From positions 62,001-126,000 of the forward strand of contig JAOVVO010000021.1 of assembly GCA_028564675.1 (NCBI GenBank): 64,000 nt of DNA. The letters run 5' to 3'. The notes under the pieces are model-generated. The model was not told the origin of the DNA and made no database searches. It saw only the letters and a list, made by a program, of their open reading frames with translations. The position numbers and the translations under genes are program-made. This DNA is from Onchocerca lupi. Lineage: Eukaryota; Nematoda; Chromadorea; Rhabditida; Onchocercidae. Positions 13,201-25,474 of this stretch are shown piece after piece. The number at the start of each line of letters is the position of its first letter. Position 1 is the first letter of the stretch.

Positions 13201-16049
13201 TAAATAACTCTGAACACTACTCTTTATCCTACTTAACACAAGCAGAGAATTCTCAAAATGTGATATGATCAGAAATCAAAAAAAAGAAAAATATAAATCA
13301 TTTTCTACTTGTAATTCACGAAAAATCAATTGCACATTTGTTTCTGAAACCAGTGAGGTTAACACTTGCAGCTTCAGCAATTTTATATGCTTCGGATCCG
13401 CGGGTCGTACGAAAAAACTTTTCAGAAACGATTCGAATATATTCTGCAAGGAAGTAAAACAAATAGCTGACGTTATACAAGAAAAACGCATTCAGAATTT
13501 TCGAAAAACTTGTAATTAACTAAACAAAATTCTTACATCTTAGTTCAAGCAATAAATTTAAAAAGTAATTTCGATAATCACTGCACTGAAGTATTCACAA
13601 TTCTTAGTCACGAATGAGATTTATGAGCATCTAAACTTTCTGCAATAGAGACTATTTCATATTAAAGGCATTCCTATTAGAATGTGAAGTATCAGTTGGA
13701 TCTGCGAGTATCCCAAATATAATCAAAATAAATAGTTACCTCAATGATTTAAAAAATATATATATATATAGCGAGATAAAAACAACACATATAATATGCG
13801 GTTATCAAAAATATAGAAAAAGATAAAACCATAGATTAATAAATAATTAAAAGTTGGCAGTATAAGTCATTTTTATGAAGCGATATATGGTAATACGTCC
13901 AACATGCAATTTTTTATTAAAAATTTTCATTGTAAGGGACGATTTGATATAAACAAGCTAAAATTCTCAAGGAAAATAGGATTTTCAAAAATGACGAAAG
14001 AATTTTGAAATCCAAATGACTGAATTTGAACCTACTGAAAATAAAAAACAAAGATTTGCATGCTATCTAATATATATAACCTGCCTCGTATGTACACTTC
14101 TATATAAATTTTTTTATTGGTCGTACTTTGCTTATAGCAAAATTAAGTCATCTAAATACCGGATTGGTTGCGCAAATTGTTGCAATGTTGATAAGTACAA
14201 CACTCTGTACTTCACGTGGACCACGTAACAACCGGACAAGCGCGCGTGAAATAATCGATAGTTGTGAGGATGGTGCGCAGTAGTAAAACAATTGGGCGAC
14301 AGCCATAACTACCGCGTAGTTCCGACTCTGTAGCAATGGACGACATGATGAAAGGAGAAGCGTGAGATCTGGATCAACTGTTTCTGTTGGCGCAACAAAC
14401 TGACTGCGTGCATAGCGAGTCAACAATCCAATCATCACTACCTGTCCCCATTCATCCACATCCACTATAGCCTGAATCTTATTGATAGATAAAATTCACA
14501 TATACAAAGGATACATGTGAATAATTTTTTCTAGCTAATAAATTCTGAATGTTCACGATGTACTGACATGCCGAAACATTCTAAATTTGGGTATTTCAGG
14601 TCTGCTGTTCTTTTAATTCCCATATCAAAAGTTGACTTTTTATGTGTATATAATGAAATAAAATTCCATTGCATGGAATTTCTGTATTTAATTTGAATCA
14701 TGAAAGGAGCACCTTACACAAAGTACGATAATGTCTGTGAAGCAAGTCAAATCGATCAGGACAAGTTTCCTCAAAAGCGTACACTGCACTGCCGAGTACT
14801 AAGGTGCGCTTATCACCAAGAAGATAATCAATACATTCGATCAGTTCCGGTTGTAAATTTTCCTCAAGTGAATACAACTTCGGTATTGCATGCGCAGCTA
14901 CCTAAAAAACTGTTCAGAAATGAAAAAAAAAATGAGCAAAATTAAAATGAAAAAAATTTGGAAGAAAAGCGGACGAGAAATGCTTTGAAAAGGAACGATA
15001 TTAAAATTTCAACCTTCCGAACATAAGCAGACATGTCACGAACTGATTCCCGTATAGCCAATAACATTACTGGAGCAATCATAGGTACTCGAATGCTTGA
15101 CAGAACACGTAGAGCGCTTGCCCGAATAAGTTGATTAGGATCCTGAAATGAAACAAAAAATTAACGATAGAATGTTCATGATTCTGTTTGTTTTCACTTA
15201 TCTCTTTAATTGTTTCCGGTGTATTCTGATGATATTAGAACAGTTTCAAAACAAACATCCCTTCCGTCTGTTTTTCAAAGTTAAAACTTACTTTTAAAGC
15301 ACGTTGAAAAGTGCTGATTGAAAGAAGCGCCAAATCTTGCTGCTCTTCGGCATATCTCACCAGATAAACGAAAACCAATTTTTTTAACTGTAAGAAATTC
15401 GATATGCCAAAACAATATGTAACTTGGAGAAATTTAATGAAATATATTCATAATCAAATTTGTTTTCAAATTTTAATTTCATGCAGCAAACCTCAAGATT
15501 TTTAGCAGCAACATTCTTAACAACTGCAGGAAACAGCTCCGATACATCACGCCCTTTCGCGACCAACTAACAATAAATACATCATTCAATGAAGTTTTTT
15601 TTTTTTAACCACCATACTCAAAATCTCCTAGCTGAATTTTGAATTTTATACTGAAAAAAAAACTTCTCTTTTCTGAAGTGCGACTATTGAAGGAAAACAA
15701 TACATTACGAATTTCTTTGATTATATCAATGAGGATCAATCTAGCAGACATCCGTAATTATTTCTCTTAAACTATTAACTCCGATTACATAAACTTACAT
15801 TTATGATCCGTTTCATAGCATCCATTTTTAAGTTATCTTTCGAGCTGTCTAACATTGCTTTTAGATCGGCAAAACGCCTGAAATTATAAATCACTACCTC
15901 TTAATAAATCAATCACTTGTCTCCTTGATTTGAATTCTTCTAAATTATGAATAAAATAATTAAAGAACTAACGTTTTACTATCCACGATAACTCCTCCTT
16001 CTGCAATTTCGACTTCGGGACTTGTTAATCCCTCACCAAAACTTCCCAT
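9510..16049 (-). CDS. AP3B1: AP-3 complex subunit beta (beta-adaptin 3)
   Basis: Large subunit of the AP-3 adaptor, which sorts cargo from endosomes/TGN to lysosome-related organelles. Sixteen exons join with unbroken phase to 931 aa: 15973-16049, 15799-15877, 15492-15566, 15292-15387, 15014-15142, 14713-14901, 14160-14471, 13309-13443, 12973-13136, 12573-12693, 11940-12240, 11273-11517, 10945-11060, 10549-10807, 9862-10191 and 9510-9677. The HEAT-repeat trunk is diagnostic: GRDVSELFPAVVKNVAAKNL, LVFVYLVRYAEEQQDLALLS, DEWGQVVMIGLLTRYARSQF and PLLQSRNYAVVMAVAQL. EIAPDPSMRN then leads into the acidic-serine hinge (ETEDDESEEEDFYSDDEE and a second acidic exon). The C-terminal ear has VLRLSGMNEH. 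The hinge is shorter than in mammals. The start at 16049 is the only ATG before the conserved trunk. Symbol is by family; nematode members are usually called apb-3. Confidence 0.95.
10242..10272. repeat. Poly-A tract in an AP-3 beta intron
   Basis: An uninterrupted A run of about 28-30 nt lies in the intron between the ear exons at 9862-10191 and 10549-10807. Such tracts are likely length-variable and error-prone in assembly. Confidence 0.8.
13754..13771. repeat. TA dinucleotide microsatellite
   Basis: A short run of alternating TA lies in the 688-bp intron between AP-3 beta exons 13309-13443 and 14160-14471. No function is implied. Confidence 0.6.
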
Positions 16050-17071
16050 TCTCTTTGATTCGCTATATTTTTATACTCCAAATGATGTTATCTTTCAGTA
16101 ACTGAAAGTATATATGCTTCGAGTTACTATACCTGAAAATAATAAAGAATTCAAGTGCTGCAAGTGAAAAAAAAATCGATTCTTCGGAATAAAACTTAGA
16201 TACAACAACAACTGTATATTACCGTTGGAAAATCTTGTTTATACGGTCTTATTTACTACGAAATTTATGCAGATCTTAGGTTCTCGTATTCATATCGGCA
16301 ACTATTTTATTCTATCCCAAACATATCTTTTCTTTGATTAGTTTGAGCAGGTTACAATAACATAAATTCCGCGAAATAGAAGAGATGTGCAAAGAAGAAT
16401 CAGAAGAACTTCAATTGATAATTTCAAATTCCCGAAAAATACCCCAATATTTCGAAGAAGACGGAAAAAAACATGTAGAGAAATTGCAACCTCCTCAAAA
16501 TGACCGATGATTTCCTCTCTTTCAGTGGTAGAAACAATAAATGATTTGTGAATTGATCGATTCGATGATATACATTAATCCACCCTGCCTCGCCAATGGT
16601 TTCTATGGCATTTCGAGAAATTTGATATACAACCTGCTCAAATAATTCCAGAATTTTCATAGTTACAATTAATTATTCGATACCGCGGACACAATTTTCC
16701 TCCACCGCTTCTGAAAGCTCTGGAATCAATATTTTCATTGAGATCCTGTTAGATTAGGGAGAAAGATTGAGTTAAAAATGGAATGGTAGAATAGGAATTG
16801 CAATTGGAGCAGAGTATGGAAGAATTCGAATGTGGGGGAGGAGAAATGATCTTATCCTATTCATATTAGTCTGTTGATAACAAATAAAGTATGATAAAAG
16901 AAGACATAACATGAATGATATTAGAGGGGTCGTTTTAGACTTAAAGGAGATTACAGAATACTTGCATATTTATTTCTTTGAGATGTGACTGCGACAATAT
17001 AAAGGAGGTGTTTTCACCGTTTAACTGAGATCAGTGTTGTTTCAGATTACATAATTGAGAAGTTGTACAAA
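16050..17071. promoter_or_regulatory. Shared 1-kb region between divergent AP-3 beta and WDR82
   Basis: The two genes start 1.0 kb apart on opposite strands, so this stretch should hold both promoters. The only sharp signal is TTGTTTCAG ending at 17045, 26 nt before the WDR82 ATG and without a donor exon, a good spliced-leader acceptor candidate. A 78-codon minus frame at 16424-16660 has no recognised relative and was not called. Confidence 0.4.
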
Positions 17072-19916
17072 ATGAAGGCTAATGACAGGACAATTGCGAG
17101 TATGAGGCCTGCGAAAAGTTTCAACGATAATCAGGTTTGGAATATGGCATGAAGACGACAGTTGCATATTATTTATCGCATAGTCAAAACATGCAAGATT
17201 CTGTTTTCATTCACTCAAATCAAATGAACACAAACAATGATATCGATTTTAAGAAATAATTCTGTGTGTTTTCTTGGATCCGATAAGTTTGAAGACATAT
17301 ATCTGTCATGTAATTTTAATTTTAATATTACGATTTCAGGCTCCAATTAACAGTTTGGATTTCAGTGCGGATGGTTTACAAATGATTTCATCTTCTGATG
17401 ACGACTCGATTATTATGTATGACTGCATTAGTGGACAAAAAAGTCGATCGGTAATATCATCTATGATAATAAGATTATAAAAGTAGTATATAGAAGGTTG
17501 GTCTTACTCCTTTAATCCTTTGACCTGTACCATAAATTTGGGGTATCAGCTCTCTGAGTTTCAAACAAAATATAATAAGATATGAAATTAAGTGAACAAC
17601 TGTTATTTTTTATGCAACTAAATTTTCAAGTTTTCAATTTGGAGTAAAGTAGAAAATATAGGTAAACAGTAAAAAATATGGTGTGGATTTGATACAGTTT
17701 GCACACAATACATCAAATGCTATACATTGTTCCACGAAAGTTGACGGTCAGTTTGAATTAATTAATGATTTAAAAAAACAAGCAGAATAATAACTTGTTC
17801 CTTTGTAATTTCTGAATTGATTGAAAGGACATCTGAAGAAAAATAGTTAAGCAGTTTTAAAGCAACTGATAATTAATATAACTACATTATGGGAGTCGAA
17901 GAAAATTTCCCGTATAGGAAACTCATTCACTAGCAACTTATCCTTACCCAAGTTTTGAAGTATAGGAATTATAAATTCCTTTATTTGCCGAGCGATAATG
18001 AATATCTTTGTATAAATAAGTAGTAAAAATGGATCTTAGACAACTATCCGATTTCTAATTGTATTTTCTTGCTACATTCGTTTAGATGTTATCCGATACT
18101 TGTCATTGCATGATAATAAGTATATCAGATATTTTCCTGGACATCAGAAAAAGTAAATTTTTTTTTTTCATTCATTTTATATGTTTTTGAAATTACTTTG
18201 AACTTGGTTTTACTTCTTTTTTTTCACTTTTTCGTTATTTTTTGATTCTGTCAGGGTAGTGACATTATGTATGTCTCCATTAGACGATATGTTTCTCTCT
18301 GGTTCTTTGGATAAAACAATCCGTTTATGGGATCTACGAATACAAAGTTGCCAGGTATGCTTCATATTTGTTTTGATTTCTTTAATGCTGCAATAGAGAA
18401 TATTACTACTTTTTCATTTCTTATTTCTTACTCAACTTCTTCCAAAAATTTCCATAATATCCGCAAGTAAGGTGCTGCATTGCATTACTGGATAAGCTTG
18501 ATGGTTTCTTTTATCTCATATCTTTTTTTTTTCCTTTTGTTTTTAGGGCTTGATGCATGTACCTTCGAGACCTGTTGCCGCTTTTGACCCAGAAGGTTTA
18601 ATATTTGCAGCAGGAATCAATTCTGATACAATCAAATTGTATGACTTGCGTTCATTTGATAAGGTGAAGTTATTTGCTCATCTAGGTTCTTTTCTGAACA
18701 AAAAGCTGCAATAATTTATTATTAGTAATTTGTATGTAATTTTCGTCATAGTTGCCGCAAAAATATTTTATTTCTGCTGTTGTGAACTGAGCTTTAATTT
18801 GTATTGGTTTAAAGCTATCGTCACCGTATATTTCGTGCGAACGCAGCATATTGTTACCTTTTTTTGAAATTTCGTAGACTTTATCTATGCTTAGCATTGG
18901 ACCCTGTTGCAAAGCATCATTAATATTCTATGTTAGTTCAAAGTTATTCCATTTTGTTGGTTGAGAAATGGCACTTCCAAAAAAATTTTTGAAAAGTAAT
19001 GTTCATTCAAGATGTTTGACTGAATTTTTTCAGGGACCATTTACAACATTTAAGGTAGAAAATGAGGCAAAAGAAGACTGGACAGGTCTGAAGTTCTCTC
19101 CTGATGGTAAAATGATTATGATTACAACAAATGGCTCTTCTGTTACTCTTATTGACTCTTTTAAAGGAACAATGGTCCACGTTTTAAGAGGTCTATTCAA
19201 TTATTTTGACAACAATCCAAAGTTCAAAATAATTCAAATTATTCTGCGTAGCTTAGATGGTAATATTTATTCATATTTATTCAATGGTAACGACATTTCA
19301 CAAGCTTATAGCGCACTACAGGATAGAATCTATTCATTTTTCTAAAACATAATGTTGGTCCACGCTATCATAACATCTATTTTGATCATTTTAATAACGA
19401 ACATCTAGAACCTGGTTGAACAGCGAATATTGTATATATTACTAAAATATTACATCTTTCACTATAATTTCTATTCAGGGCATGATTTCTAACACAAACA
19501 TATACAAGTAGCTGCATATTTCTCTAGAAACTGCAAGTTATTATTTCAGGTCACGAGAATAGTAAAGGTATTGAATTGGATGCAACATTCTGTGCTGATG
19601 CACAGTATGTATTTAGTGGTTCTACAGATAGCAGTATAGTAGCTTGGTCTGTTACAAGTGGTCAAAGAATTGCAAAGCTTGCCTCCGGACATTCTCCGCT
19701 TATTCATAAAATATTATTCAATCCACGGTTTTTCATGTTGGCTACGGCTTGCACAACATTAGTAAGCCCTTTGTGTTGAGAAATTTTAATAATTATATAA
19801 ATACTGTATTAAATTTATGTTTGTTTATGCTGAGCTAGATAAATATCCCACTAATGATTGTAATTGTATTTATTATCATTTTTCAGAATTTGTGGTTACC
19901 AACAGAAGAAGAATAA
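17072..19916 (+). CDS. WDR82: WDR82, WD40 subunit of Set1/COMPASS and PNUTS-PP1 complexes
   Basis: WDR82 binds Ser5-phosphorylated RNA polymerase II CTD. It recruits the SET1 H3K4 methyltransferase and also serves the PNUTS-PP1 termination complex. Nine exons in continuous phase: 17072-17134, 17340-17450, 17662-17746, 18086-18152, 18255-18354, 18547-18663, 19034-19190, 19550-19761 and 19887-19916. The product is 313 aa, the same length as human WDR82. Diagnostic stretches are ISSSDDDSIIMYDC, SKKYGVDLIQFAHN, RYLSLHDNKYIRYFPGH, SGSLDKTIRLWDLR, SRPVAAFDPEGLIFAAG, LYDLRSFDKGPF and the C-terminal NLWLPTEEE. Exon 3 starts after an AATATAG acceptor, which gives SVNSKKYG. An acceptor-like site (TTGTTTCAG) precedes the ATG by 26 nt. 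The stop codon lies inside an AATAAA, so the 3'UTR may be extremely short. Confidence 0.97.
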
Positions 19917-20741
19917 AAGTATCTTTCTGTGACCTCAGTAGAAATGTAATATCGATTGCAAGTATTATGATCATCCGATCTGAGAATGTCGGAATGACAT
20001 TCCGATCATGGAAATCTGGTCACCTATTTAATGCATCGTATAACACAGAATTTGATATGGAATTTACTTCTAAGTTTTTGCATTGGCGCTTTCAGGAATA
20101 ATTTTTTTACGAAACATTTCAATTAATCCAAATCCTATATACCACGTAAATAGAAAGAATAGACGACTATCCATCATTACCATTATGTGCTGGCAATTTC
20201 CGATACTGTATGACACAAAATTGTAATGGCGAAATTTCATATCGCAATATGAATTTTTATATAAAATCTGAAACAGCTATGCAGTTTCGGATTTACAAAT
20301 TCTTGTATAAGAAAAAAAAAACATTAACATCGTAAATGGTATTCTGTAATACAAATTTGTTAGTATAATTATTACCGCCTGATCTAATAAATTGTTGTCA
20401 CCGGATACATTTACTTAAAAATACCATGTTTATTTAAATTCTTGACGTAGCCTTTTTAATTGTCCTGCAGTTGTCTCATAATCTAAACATTTGTTGTTTT
20501 GATCTCCATGTTGACTAGAAATTTGGTTCAAGATATGATGCTTTTTTGCAACAACCTGAGGTTACGATAAGAACACTACTCAAATGTTTGATAAATGTAG
20601 ATTATGGATCATTTGGAAATGTAAAAAGTTTTTTTCTGCTAAATTATAAGCAATATCATTTTAAAAAGCATGTTAAAATAAACAAACGGAAATCTTTCTT
20701 AATTTATTGGTGCCTATAGATTTCAACAGTATTGCTATAGT
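19917..20741. other. Intergenic, convergent 3' ends of WDR82 and TAF5
   Basis: AT-rich. A 94-codon plus-strand frame at 19817-20101 overlaps the last WDR82 exon in another frame and is treated as chance. No gene recognised. Confidence 0.5.
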
Positions 20742-23700
20742 TCACTGTCTGAAAGCGCCCACAGCCAGAACCAAATTGCGCCGCGTGAAATGCAAGTTAA
20801 TAATTGATGTGTTTTTGGTAGCATACGAATAAAGATGGAAACCGCTGGGATTTATCCTGCAATGCAAGAATAGTAAAAGCTGCAAAGAGAGGAACATAAA
20901 TTTTAAAATCTTGAATCTGAAATAAAATAAATCAGGTTTTATATTTCACTGACACTGCTCTACAACAAAATTATAGTTTCATCATTGGTTACTAACAATT
21001 TTTTAAATTCGGTAAGTTTTACGAAGAGAATTCATGCTTTGAACTTACTAGTTTCTAAAACTGCAAGGAATTACTCAAACTAACTTACTTTGGATCATTA
21101 TTTAAGTGATCCTGTGAACTGGAATGGGCTGTAACTCTATCCACAGAATAAAATGATAGAGCTGAATCTGTTCGAGCAACGACTAGAGCTCCTCCATCAC
21201 GTGAGAACTCTACTGGTACTTTGTATGGGACAACAGCGACATCCTGCATGCAAACCATTTTTTGCAATGCCATATCCCAGAGAACGAGCGATCCTTCACT
21301 TCCTACCGATGCCAGATATCGACCACAGGGTGAAATCTGCAACAGAGTAACGAAAATATTGTGATATTAACACAAATGTTTGGTCATTTACAGTAGTGAT
21401 GAGACTGCAAACAGCATGTGAGCTCTCTGAAAGAAGATGCCTTACTTGCCAGAATATAATTAGAATAATGAAAACTAAAATTTTCAGATTATCACCGGAC
21501 AATGTCAAATAAAACAATTTGAAGTTAAAGCAACTGCAGTTAAGACTTACTGAATATCTAAATTATTCCAAACTACAAACTACTATAAAATCTAAGGTAC
21601 AACTGAAAAAAAAGCAATCTAAATTAGTGCAATGGAACGATATGAATAATCTGAGTTTGGTTGGAAGGAATGACAATTATCATATTCGATATGACATATC
21701 GAAGGGACTTCTAACTTCTAAATTTCAAAAAGTTAATGAACAGAAACAATTTAAAATACAGTATTTTTTTTTAACTCACCTTTAATCCACGAATAGACCC
21801 TTTATGACCCGCAAAGCATCGCACACATGTCCCAGATAATACATCCCAAACGCGTACGTAACGGTCATCACTACCACCTGCGAAATAATTGCAATTTGGG
21901 TGGAAATCGATGCAGGTGACATCTGACAACGCATCCGAGAAAATGCGCAATGGTTGTAAACGATCAGTTGTCCACAGCATTGCAGCACCATCGGCACTAC
22001 CCGTTGCGAAATAATAAGAACGTGGGCAGAACTGCACCTAAAATTTCATAGCTTGTGAGATTTCACCAGAATTTATTGGCTTTCAAAATGTGACCTTATA
22101 ATGAAAAAACAGACCAACCTCCCAAATTGGTGCAGCATGCCTATATACTACAACATTACTACGAATGGCAAGACTCCATAAACGAACTGTTCCATCGCGT
22201 GACGATGAAAGTAAGAGGCGTTTATCTGGAGAAAATGATAACGAATAAACTGGTCCATTATGACCCTGAAAAAGTGGATTTTAAGTGAGTAAAAGAAATA
22301 TTTGGGTATTTGTTGTCCGAAACCAAAGTAAATTCTTGCTAAAGTGCAAATACAAACAAAGAAACAAAAAAAGATCCTGGTATGAAAAAAGGATGCACAG
22401 ATAAGAATTTTTCATAAAATATCTAAATTTCTTATAAACTTTTGAAGATTTGATATATAAGAAACAAGTCAAGCATCTCTATAAGTTAGAGAAAAGTGTA
22501 ATTCACTGGATCTAAAAACAAAAATAACAAACCTGAAAGGTAAGCGATGTCGATGCTTCCGAGTCATCATAAACCTGATCCAATGCATCTTCAGCTTCCT
22601 GCTCTATTAATTCCAGCTGATCGATTTTTTTGTACGGTCGAAAATTTTCTTCATTTAATGCATGGACCTTAAAAATCAATAATAATATTGTTGCCCAAAA
22701 CAAAATAGATCATCGTAAACCTGATCCAATCTTCACATATAAGAAATAAGTCAAGCATCCCTATAAATTAAAGAAAAATATAATTCAATGAATTTGGACA
22801 CGGAAACATGATTCAATGGACTTAAAAAATGGAAAAAAAAATGTAATTCAATGTTGTAAGGCTGTAAATTTCAAGACGGAATTTATAAGGAGTAACCACA
22901 GAAAAAAACATGGTTCCTCTGCAATAACTTGTCATCTTTGAGCTTGAAATCTATTCATTCCTAATTTAATTTGGTTAACTCACCCATACCTTATTTCATT
23001 TCCAACAACTGTGTTAGAAGAACAAGAAGAGATTTACTATAAAATAAGTCTAGAGGCAATAAAATCAACATATAGAAGATAGACGAGAATACATTTTTAT
23101 TTCGTAAAAAAATCACATCGACCGAAAAAAGTTTTCTATTAAATAGAAATTGTCGTTTAAATTTGTTGGAGATTTAACTTAAGTATACCTGTATTCTGGA
23201 ATTTCCAAAACCCAATGCTAAAGCTCCGCTATCTTCAGCAATATCAGATGCTGTAAGACCACCAGGAGAGTTGAGCACTGTGTAAAGGCAAACGGATGGT
23301 GGTGTGTCAACAGAAATACGCATTTTTTTACCCGACTCTTTCATATATCTCTTTTCAATGCTGCAATTGATTTGGACCGATTTTCAAAACATATGTAATA
23401 AGCAAAAAAATATTTCGACAAGAATAAACTTTTTTAATAAAAGAACATTTTGAAAGGAAAGAAAAGATGACTAACGCTGCTGGCAGAGGTATTCGATCAG
23501 ATGAAGGACCATTTGCGTCTTTTTTCTTGTTGTCACTTCTTTCCTTAATTTTTGGTCGCTTCTTTTCGAGACCCAGCTGCGTAGAAAAATCTTCTTTAAT
23601 TGTCCCATAAAACATTTTATGCCGTCTTTCTGAAAACCAATTGGATTGATGATCCTTCAAAATTTCTTTTTTCCTCTCTAATGAATGCTAAAAGATATTT

Positions 23701-25474
23701 TTAAAAATTAAATCAGACAAGATATTTAATATATTTTAGAAGTGAATGAGTTTTAGTAAAAAAATAATTAATAGACAACAGATAAGACAACATATGAAAT
23801 TCAATTCGTAGAAATGGAAAAACAAAATAAGCCTTCTCAAATACCTACATTTTTTCACAAATAGCAGGAAACTTTTATGGTAATTTGAAAAATGAATTAT
23901 AATACCTTGCTTACTAACTTGACCAAGAATGCCTCCCAAGCTTGCTTCCGTAGCTGATTTTGTCCGCGAGCCATCAATTGCTAAACATATTTAAATATAA
24001 TTTTAAATTTTGAGATCCTTCGAAATTTTTTTTTCCCTATAATGAATGCTAACAGATATTTTTCAACTTTTTTTATTTGAGAACTACCTTAATTTCAACA
24101 TGTACTGCAAAACTATTTTATTTTATGAATAATGCAAAAATACCCTTTCTTCTTCCTTGTCTAAATAGATTATGGTCATCAGAATTCTCATATTTTAAGC
24201 ATGCTAGAATAAAATGAGAAGTATCAGTAAAATGATGAAACCGCAGATTCTCGAATAATAGTGAAAAACCACCTTCAATATGCAAGTGGTCTCGCATCAC
24301 GTCTCGAACAATGCTATTCCGAGTTAAGAAAGGTTCCAATTGTTTTATTGCTGATTTTGATATGCGAACAACAAACTGGTTTTTCCTTCAAAATACATGG
24401 TTTAATAAAAAGAATTAATATATGGTCCTTTTATCAACCTTTCACATATAATTACTAAATGAGCAGGTTAAGTCAGAAAAACTTTGTCTTTTGGAAAGCC
24501 ATAACGATATAAATGGCAGTTTTCGATCATAACTTTCAAAACCCATTATAGTTCCAATAACACGAATAAAAAATTCTGACTGAAAAAAAATTTCGAAATC
24601 TACCAATAAAATGCAACTAATTAATGACATTCGAAAAAAAATGTAATTACGTCAGAGCCTGAACCAGTGCATGATTAGCAGCTTGACTATGAGTAGAAAT
24701 GCGAGTAAGTAACTTTGTTTGTTCTTCATACATCGAAGGTATATGGCGAGAAAATTTTTCGCTGAATAAAGCCGCTAAAATAATAAAATTACTGAAAATT
24801 TTCAGTTAAGAAAAATTGATGAAAAATATCTGAAAACAAAATCCAAAAAAAAAGTTATAGCTACAAAATAATAATAAACTGACACAAACCTTGTAAACTA
24901 TGTCCTTCGGCAATAAGCTGTATATATAAGTGAGCAAACACTGGAAATATTAAAGCGGACAGTTCTGCCCGAAAATTATCGAAAGAAGAATCAATATGAG
25001 TCAGAAGCGTCGAGAATTCGCGCATGACAGCGTCACTGAAATCGCTCATTAACTTTAGCATTGTTCGTGATGCACTATAACATCATGACAATATTTGCTG
25101 ATAAGTAATATAGTATTCTAGTCTTATTGTTTTCGAGATATACGAACCTAAAAAAAAAAATTAAAAAGCAAAACAACAAGATGGTGTCTAAAAAATAAAA
25201 AAAATTAGAAAACGAAAAAACATACTTGCTAATATCGCTATCAACACCATCTTTCGAAAGACGTAAAACGGCTGCAGCTTCCCTTGATAGGGTTTCTTCA
25301 GACTCCTGAAAACAATTTATTATAGTCATGCACAAATGCATGGTAGATTTATTAGCAATTTTCTCAATTCTTATAAAGAAAAAAATTTACCGTCAAACCA
25401 TTTTTCTTGAAAAAAGCTAAAATTTGTTGCAATGATTCGGCTGTTAATGGCTGTTCGAATATTTCTCCATCCAT
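20742..25474 (-). CDS. TAF5: TAF5, WD40/LisH subunit of TFIID
   Basis: Core TFIID scaffold subunit that dimerises through its N-terminal region and holds histone-fold TAFs on a WD40 propeller. Thirteen exons in unbroken phase give 644 aa: 25391-25474, 25226-25305, 24890-25074, 24651-24774, 24273-24385, 23919-23980, 23476-23687, 23189-23360, 22533-22667, 22119-22265, 21780-22037, 21089-21336 and 20742-20856. A LisH-type start (LQQILAFFKKNGL) leads to the NTD2 helices (FRAELSALIFPVFAHLY, and KNQFVVRISKSAIKQLEPFL). RIPLPA and VCLYTVLNSPGGLTA precede the WD repeats: GHNGPVYSLSFSPDKRLLLS, QPLRIFSDALSDVTCIDFHP and RYVRVWDVLSGTCVR. The tail INLHFTRRNLVLA is a TAF5 hallmark. It shows that the in-frame TAA after the 21089 exon is skipped by a GTAAGT donor. 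An AATTGCAG acceptor sits two bases before the ATG. Confidence 0.96.

Noticed and set aside
19817..20101. 94-codon plus-strand frame overlapping the end of WDR82
   Set aside because: It overlaps the conserved last exon in another frame and has no motif of its own.
24442..24630. Minus-strand frame SEFFIRVIGTIMGF, behind a TTTTTTTTCAG, looking like the TAF5 NTD2 strand
   Set aside because: It cannot join the preceding exon in phase without a stop. The exon at 24273-24385 reads KNQFVVRISKSAIKQLEPFL in phase and matches TAF5 much better.
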